A stretch of 64,000 nt of DNA, taken from the NCBI GenBank assembly GCA_951812925.1, contig OX638368.1, positions 26,351,187 to 26,415,186 on the forward strand. Direction: 5' to 3'. The first letter of the stretch is position 1; each line of letters starts with the position of its first letter. The DNA is from Calliopum simillimum (Eukaryota > Arthropoda > Insecta > Diptera > Lauxaniidae). A program made the translations under genes and the position numbers. Positions 58,445 to 64,000 of the stretch are shown in pieces. The notes under the pieces were generated by a model, which saw only the letters and a program-made list of their open reading frames with translations, was not told where the DNA came from and ran no database searches.

Positions 58445-58625
58445 GCCTATTCCGTAATCTGTGTGGTTTCAACTACTTTTCATTTTGGAAGCTTTTTGAT
58501 GAAAGTGGTAAGTCTCACGATGGAAGTTTGACGAAAGAACTTAAGTTTTTCTTCGTGAAAATAATAAAAGCAAATGCGGTTATTATGAATAAATATTCTC
58601 GAGAATGTTTTTCATGATAACGTCC
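58445..58625. repeat. Adjacent fragments of two MITE families
   Basis: 58445-58525 carries CTATTCCGTAATCTGTGTGGTTTCAA (GGCCTGTTCC family). 58570-58622 is a palindrome around TATTCTCGAGAATG (CTCGAG family). Confidence 0.55.
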
Positions 58626-58996
58626 AATAAATTGTGCTTGAGTAACAATGGTTTTGTGAGCTTGCGAAGAAAAACTTAAGCTCTTTATGTGATGCTCTGC
58701 TAAAGAACCTGGCTTTGAAGAATAAATATTAAAATGAACCAAAAATCGAAAATATTAAAAATATTGCCGACTTCTCATTATGTCTTATAATTTTGTAAAG
58801 CTTTAATTTGAAAAATTATGCTCAAAGTAGTCGTAGTTCGACTGAAACGACTCGTACTTTCATTCTTATCATGGTAATAAAATGACAATCGTTTTATTCG
58901 TAGTACTACTACCACAACAAGGGTGATTAATTTATTATTATTTTTACGAAAGTTTACTTACCACATCACCGTGAAACAATAAAACTATTTATTTAG

Positions 58997-59159
58997 GCCC
59001 TTATTGCGTATGGCAACACAATTTAGTTGCGTTGCTTGATTTTGAAACTTAGAGCCGTTTTCTCAATGTTTGGTTAAGCACTAATCAGTCATTAAAATAA
59101 AATAAGCAACAACAGAGGAATTGTTTAAACTGGCAGCTTTAGAACCATGCAATAGGGGC
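58997..59159. mobile_element. MITE, GCCCTTATTGCGTATGG family
   Basis: Left GCCCTTATTGCGTATGGCAAC and right GCAATAGGGGC are inverted. 163 bp, non-coding, and close in length to the copy at 4191-4346. Confidence 0.7.
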
Positions 59160-59212
59160 CGTAGCTTTTCAACTTTTGTTATAATAATAATAAATTAATA
59201 CTTTATAGTCCG

Positions 59213-59911
59213 GGAGCCGGCAATACTAAAAGTGCCGTCATCGCGGATTCTGAAATTTTTAATGCAAAATGGTAGTTTACACTAAGACGAATAAGAAAAG
59301 CTTGGTCAACATGGTCATAGCCTGGCAGAAATATTTTTAAATGATTTTTTAATTATAAAATTTTCGGAATGTTTTGCCGTCATCGCGGATTTTGATCAAT
59401 CTTAATATTAACTGATGATAAATTTCATAACCATTCAGAAAAAATCCGGCCGACCTTTTTTTTTTTACCGAAAATTACCTATTTTAATGGTGCTACAGTG
59501 GGTACAATTTCTCTGTTATCACGGAAATTTGTTTTTTTTTTTTAAAATTTACGTGTTTTAATGTCAAATTTAAAAATATCTTGGTATGCGAGCTTAGAAA
59601 CTGTCGGAAGTACACACTGTCGCTCCATTAAAAATAGGTCTGCCGGTCATTTTCGGCAAAAAAAATTTGGTCGGCCAGATTTTTTCTGAATGGTTATGAA
59701 ATTTATCATCGATTAATATTAAGATTGATCAAAATCCGCGATGATGGCAAAACATTCCGAAAATTTAATAATTCAAAAATCATTTAAAAATATTTCTGCC
59801 AGGCTATGACCATGCTGACCAGGCTTTTCTTATTCGTCTTAGTGTAAACTACCGTTTTGCATTAAAAATTTCAGAATCCGCGATGACGGCACTTTTAGTA
59901 TTGCCGGCTCC
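59213..59911. mobile_element. 699-bp foldback with nearly perfect ~240-bp arms
   Basis: GGAGCCGGCAATACTAAAAG at the left end is exactly complementary to the right end (CTTTTAGTATTGCCGGCTCC). The arms (59213-59455 and 59670-59911) stay paired with few mismatches. Within each arm the word GCCGTCATCGCGGATT (or a one-base variant) occurs twice about 130 bp apart. The loop is about 215 bp. No coding capacity. Confidence 0.88.
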
Positions 59912-60079
59912 TCGCCTATTAGAGTTGTAGCTATGGTATGAAAACTACAATTATGGCAATATTTTTGTGATTTTAATTTTTGGAAAATTGTTTTGATACC
60001 ACATTTTTTAACAGAGCATGATCATACAATACAAAAATTTGTTATTTATTCATCAATATCGTTAATAAACTTATACAAT

Positions 60080-60169
60080 GGGCCTTATCATGAACAAATA
60101 TTCTCAAAATTTTTTCCCAGTCTCCAATGGGGACTGCATTCTCGATAATGTTTATTTATGATATGGCCC
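60080..60169. mobile_element. 90-bp MITE, CTCGAG/TTATCATGAAT family
   Basis: GGGCCTTATCATGAACAAATATTCTC on the left faces GAGAATGC.../CATTATTTATGATATGGCCC-type complement on the right. It is the shortest complete member here. Confidence 0.68.
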
Positions 60170-60404
60170 ATTAACTTATATAAGCTAAGTTGTCATCCTT
60201 GTGTCACATTTGATTTTATGAAGTTCGTCCGAAAACTCCAAACTTCGTCATAAATTCACCCGAATCTGCTAATGTGCGTCGTGTAAATTCCACATTAAGT
60301 TTGTTACGTTTGTATTTTTTCGACGAACAACTTCAGAGGTAAATTTTGTTTTTTAATTTATTTATTCATTACAGATAATTTCAGGCTCCCTTGGTTGTAT
60401 TACT

Positions 60405-61235
60405 TGGCGTTAAAAAATAACGCCCAAAAAAAAAAAAAAAAAAAAAAAATAATCCGACGGAATAACGCCCAAAATAAAAACGAAATAACGCCCAAATTAT
60501 TTTCATATAAATTTGGGCGACAATAATTTTGGAAATAACGCCCAAAATTTATGCTTTATTTAGTTTTTTGCTTAAAAAAAACGAAATAACCCCCAAAAAC
60601 AAAAAGATATAATGCCTTAATTAGATTCACATAAATAAATTTTAGGCATTATTTCCAAAATGGTTATCGCCCAAATTTATATGAAAATACCCAGTGTGCC
60701 AAACGGTTCATATCTCCGCTTTTTTATCCGTTACTGATCGAATCGTTTTTTTTTTTGGGAATTTCTCCCGCAAACGGATCAGTAACGGATAAAAAAGCGG
60801 AGATATGAACCGTTTAGAACACTGGGTTTAGGCGTCATTTCGTTTTCGGGCGTTATTTCGATTTTATTTCGGGCATTATTGTCATGTTATTTTTTATGCG
60901 TTATTTCATATATTTGTGCGTTGTTTCGTTTTTATTGGCGACGTCATTGTGCCATTTTATTTTTTGGCGTTATTTCGTTTGTTTTTGGGCCTTATTTCGT
61001 TTTTAAAATTAAAAAACGAAACAACGTTAAAAAAAAAAAATCGATTATTGCCCAAATTTATATGAAAATAATGGCGTTAAGAAATAACGCCCAAAAAAAA
61101 AAAAAAAAAAACCAAATAACGCCAAAAAATAAAATGACGTACTAACGCCTAAAACAAAAACGAAATAACGCCCAAAAAACAAACGCCCAAATTATTTTTA
61201 TACAGATAAATTTTGGGCGTTATTTCCCAACGCCT
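60405..61235. repeat. Field of AAATAACGCC(C) words in both orientations
   Basis: AAATAACGCCCAAA recurs near 60412, 60461, 60482, 60535, 61085, 61115 and 61164. Its complement TTTGGGCGTTATTT and variants recur near 60848, 60964 and 61214. Long A runs and TTTATATGAAAAT words separate them. It looks like an inverted-repeat, simple-word array rather than coding DNA. Confidence 0.75.
60690..60829. mobile_element. 140-bp palindromic MITE inside the AAATAACGCC field
   Basis: CCCAGTGTGCCAAACGGTTC, then TCTCCGCTTTTTTATCCG and TTACTGATC, face GATCAGTAACGGATAAAAAAGCGGAGA and GAACCGTTTAGAACACTGGG. The arms are about 50 bp with two or three mismatches. Confidence 0.82.
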
Positions 61236-61364
61236 CACACGGAGTTTCTGTTAAAAATTTACATTTTACTTGATTTTTTTTTTTTATATTGGACAAGAGA
61301 TAGGACCCACAAAATAATTTTTTTTTCCTAGTTGCATTATTTAGTTTTTTTTTCGTCTACAACA

Positions 61365-62165
61365 CACCTATCCTCAATTAAAAAGAGGTTTCGTGAAAAT
61401 GCCTTATGAAACGGTTCTCGGCAGATTTCGAAATCTGGCCCGAATGAAGTCCTGGCTGGTCGTTTCTTAAAATGAGGTCGAAAAAACCAAAACAGTCATT
61501 GTCTATGTGCTTCTCGGTGCTGAATGCGAATTCAGTCTCAAAATTGCTCTATCGTGTATGGATTTTAAGATATTCTAACCTAAAAGTTCAAAAACACGAT
61601 TTTTGAGGTTATACGCACGAAATTGTTTTGCTAACTCCACTTTCCACTAAATGCATTGCTTAGCACTATTCTTTGTCTTCAAAATAAGCTCCAAATAGAT
61701 CTTTTAAGATTTCTTCTTAAAAACTTATGACCATTTGAAAATGACACCATGGAAAGTAAAATCTTAGAAGAATCCACATACATAAGATTTTTAACTTTCA
61801 TGTATCATTTTAAAGTGGTCATAACTTTTCAAGGATGAATTATACAATACTAATTCATAACTTATTTTGGAGACAAAGAATATTTCTAAGCGATAGTGGA
61901 AAAGAGCAAAGCAATTTCGTGCGTCCTCTTCTATATACCCTCAAAAATCGTGATTTTTAACTTTTTGGTTAGAATATCTCTCATACCATACGTGGAAGAG
62001 CAATTTCGAGACTGGATTCCGATTAAGCACCGACAAATACATATTTTTTTCGACCTCCTCGTTTTAAAAAACGATCAGCTATGACTTCATTTGGAACAGA
62101 TTTCGAAACTATGAAATTATTAGGCATTTTCATGAAACTTGTTTTTGATTTGAGGATAGGTGTGA
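61365..62165. mobile_element. 800-bp foldback, ~370-bp arms
   Basis: CACACCTATCCTCAA on the left faces TTGAGGATAGGTGTG on the right. The arms include CAGATTTCGAAA, TCTCAAAATTGCTCTA and AAAAATCGTG.TTTTT words in inverted order. Similarity is about 75-80%. Confidence 0.75.
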
Positions 62166-62184
62166 CAAAATGAGATATTCAGAG

Positions 62185-62370
62185 GGGCTCCCGGAAATAA
62201 CGCCAGAAATTTGCAGGCATTAATTTTTGGAAATAAAGCCAAAAATTGACTAGGAAATACATTTTTGGCCTTATTTCCAAAACAAAATGGAAATAGCGCC
62301 AGAATTTTGTGTGTAGATTTTTCTGGCGTTATTTCCAAAATTTTTGTTGGAGTTATTTCCGGGAGGCATT
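62185..62370. repeat. GGAAATAACGCCAGAA words
   Basis: GGAAATAACGCCAGAAAT and CTGGCGTTATTTCCAAAAT appear on either side of a 150-bp stretch, related in style to the 60.4-61.2 kb field. Confidence 0.6.
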
Positions 62371-64000
62371 CAGTGGGTATTAGACTGGTTCAGATTTGTA
62401 CGGAAAAAATTAAAGTTTTATGGAATTTCGTTATCCGGGCAATAAATTTTCGATATGGTGTAAGTTAGCACCATGTAAATGTGAAATGGAACAAATTTCT
62501 TGTTTCAAAATTTAAACTGTTCAACATTTTATATGGATTTCTTCTGAAGTTCTGTAATTTTGGAGATATTGTTCATTTAAGGTGGGAAAATAAGACTTTG
62601 TTTTAGTTTTATTTTTTAATTTTCCATCTTGAATGGACAATATCTCTAAAACTACAGAAATAAATTAAAGATTCGAAATAATGTTATCATTCAGTTCATT
62701 AATTTAGTTTTTTAAATACAAAGAAACTATAAATGTTGTGATCAAGCGATCTAAGATCCAAAAAATACTCCCACATTTCAAACTTTTTGAGAAAAAAAAA
62801 ATAGATGCAGGTTCCCGAATCCGAAAATGTTGTTGGAATAAGATCCATTCTCTTCATAGAAACGAAATTGGAATTGTTTGATGGGCGGAATTTGCAATAA
62901 GAAAATTTAATTTCGAGTGTCTTAACAGAACATAAATGAAATAATCTAAATTTTGTATGAAGTCAAAATTGTAAAGTCGTTTCAAATTTTATTTTACTTA
63001 TAACGCTAACCTAGATTTTATTTAAATATTAACTTATTATGTTTTATGAGATTATTATAAAATTGATGTATTGATTTAGTTTAAAGATTTCAAACTACAA
63101 AAAAAAAAAAAAAAAAAAAAACTTAACACTATGCTAATGATAAGAAGCTTATTGTAGAAAAAGAAAATGAAAAGAAACTAAGCGCTTGATTGGAATAAAA
63201 ATACATTTCCCTTTTTTTATGGAAAAATTTGTGCTTTATTTGAACCCAGCTTTATTTAGCAATGAAAAGAATTTGTAGTGGCAGTTTTTAGAAAATTCAT
63301 CAACTTTATATTTTTATTTTAAAATTTTGTTACATGTGAAATAAAAATTTTAATTAATAAACAAAATATAAAACATTTGAGTGTTAGCCCTCAATATGAA
63401 GTGATTTTGTTGGCCTTGGCCGCCCAGTTGCAATGTCAGTCAGACCACTTCACTCTGCGCTCTCGCTGTGTTGTTAAACATTAATTAAAACAACAATTTT
63501 TTAAGCTGGTATATAAATGAATGTTTATTTTATTCCCCCACTTGCCCATTAAAAAACAAAGAAAAAAAAAAAAACATTTTAAATTTTTTAATTGTTGCAA
63601 CGCTGTGGCTCAAATATGATAAGAAAAAATGAAAATTTCTGTGTTGTTCATTTTTTAAATACTTTATTAGAAAAATTTCAGTCTTCAGGATTTTTATTTA
63701 TTTTTTCTTTTTATAAGATCACAGAGTTCATGAATGCGTACATTTGGTATAAAAAAAAATGTTTGTACTACTAAATTTATAATATTGCTTAACTCTCATA
63801 GAAAATAATGCATCATTCATCATATCCTACCTAACAAAGTGAGTAGTGTGTGCTCTGTGTGCGCTCTAAAAATTAATGCGGTTTATCTTTATTTTTTATT
63901 TATCAATTTCATCTAACAATACAAAGCACAACGAACACCACAGCTACTACAAAATGGAAGTTGAGGGCCGGGATTTCATTTATTTATTTTTATTCTCAAC
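62371..64000. other. Intronic/intergenic AT-rich DNA
   Basis: 62380-62600 resembles reverse or forward pieces of the 56.6-56.86 kb arm (GGATTTCTTCTGAAGTTCTGTAATTTTGGAGATATTGTTCATT-type words). From 62700 to the end I see nothing coding. It includes an A run near 63100-63122. Confidence 0.4.

Larger units (their letters stand above)
51298..64000 (-). other. Wdr33 upstream intron (partial), repeat-filled
   Basis: The exon at 51297 starts at an intron acceptor (AACAGTTTCAG|TCCAATGG) in the middle of a WD40 blade. No preceding Wdr33 coding exon was found up to 64000 on the minus strand, so this is at least 12.7 kb of one intron. It holds the foldback elements listed below. Confidence 0.7.

Noticed and set aside
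60879..61145. 88-codon plus-strand frame
   Set aside because: Made of AAATAACGCC-word repeats and A/T runs.
63379..63480. GC-richer patch as a possible exon or promoter
   Set aside because: No consistent open frame with splice sites and no core-promoter motif I could defend.

Overview
This window is nuclear DNA of an insect, almost certainly a higher fly (Diptera, Cyclorrhapha). It is AT-rich, its introns carry GT..AG splice sites, and its conserved proteins have fly-like low-complexity stretches. The mobile elements (mariner, DD41D mariner-like, RTE-like, BEL/Pao) also fit a fly. A tephritid is plausible because the DD41D 'rosa' lineage was first described there, but the species cannot be fixed from sequence alone.

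Three real protein-coding genes can be modelled by joining exons in phase. (1) Atg17/FIP200 (RB1CC1), the autophagy-initiation scaffold, is on the minus strand at 8067-2158 in five exons. It includes the Claw domain and an extra Ser/Thr-rich C-terminal tail. (2) An AKAP17A (XE7/SFRS17A-like) splicing-associated protein is on the plus strand at 35757-42836 in seven exons, ending in an RS domain. (3) The 3' five exons of Wdr33, the poly(A)-signal-recognising CPSF subunit, are on the minus strand at 51297-46239. Its 5' exons lie beyond the window, so 51.3-64 kb is at least 12.7 kb of one intron. AKAP17A and Wdr33 are convergent.

Almost everything else is repeats. 1-1045: decayed RNase-H-bearing non-LTR retrotransposon. 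8570-9778: dead mariner. 10921-11994 and 17595-18734: two almost identical, inverted, 5'-truncated RTE-like copies with target-site duplications. 12.87-16.5 kb: an inverted-repeat element that took up a DD41D transposon (13616-14546) and a second foldback (15381-16346). 19042-19965: foldback. 21241-25317: BEL/Pao element with mismatched LTRs and no pol. 30.5-35 kb: mixed MITEs, a 41-bp tandem array and a zinc-finger pseudogene. 44.2-45.9 kb: cluster of one MITE family. 48.5-49.4 kb: foldback inside a Wdr33 intron. 51.7-62.2 kb: back-to-back foldback elements.

The most unusual feature is the density of long inverted repeats (at least a dozen, with arms of 50 to about 470 bp), many lying in transcribed introns where they would form RNA hairpins. 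Other striking items are a 1.76-kb terminal-inverted-repeat element with five copies of AACGTTCCCAACG, an 0.8-kb field of the AAATAACGCC word in both orientations, and a tandem array whose every unit carries an ideal splice acceptor, a 10-nt 'exon' and a donor. The two best-conserved genes that lie complete in the window (Atg17 and AKAP17A) are structurally intact despite the repeats in their introns. No tRNA, rRNA or CRISPR was seen.
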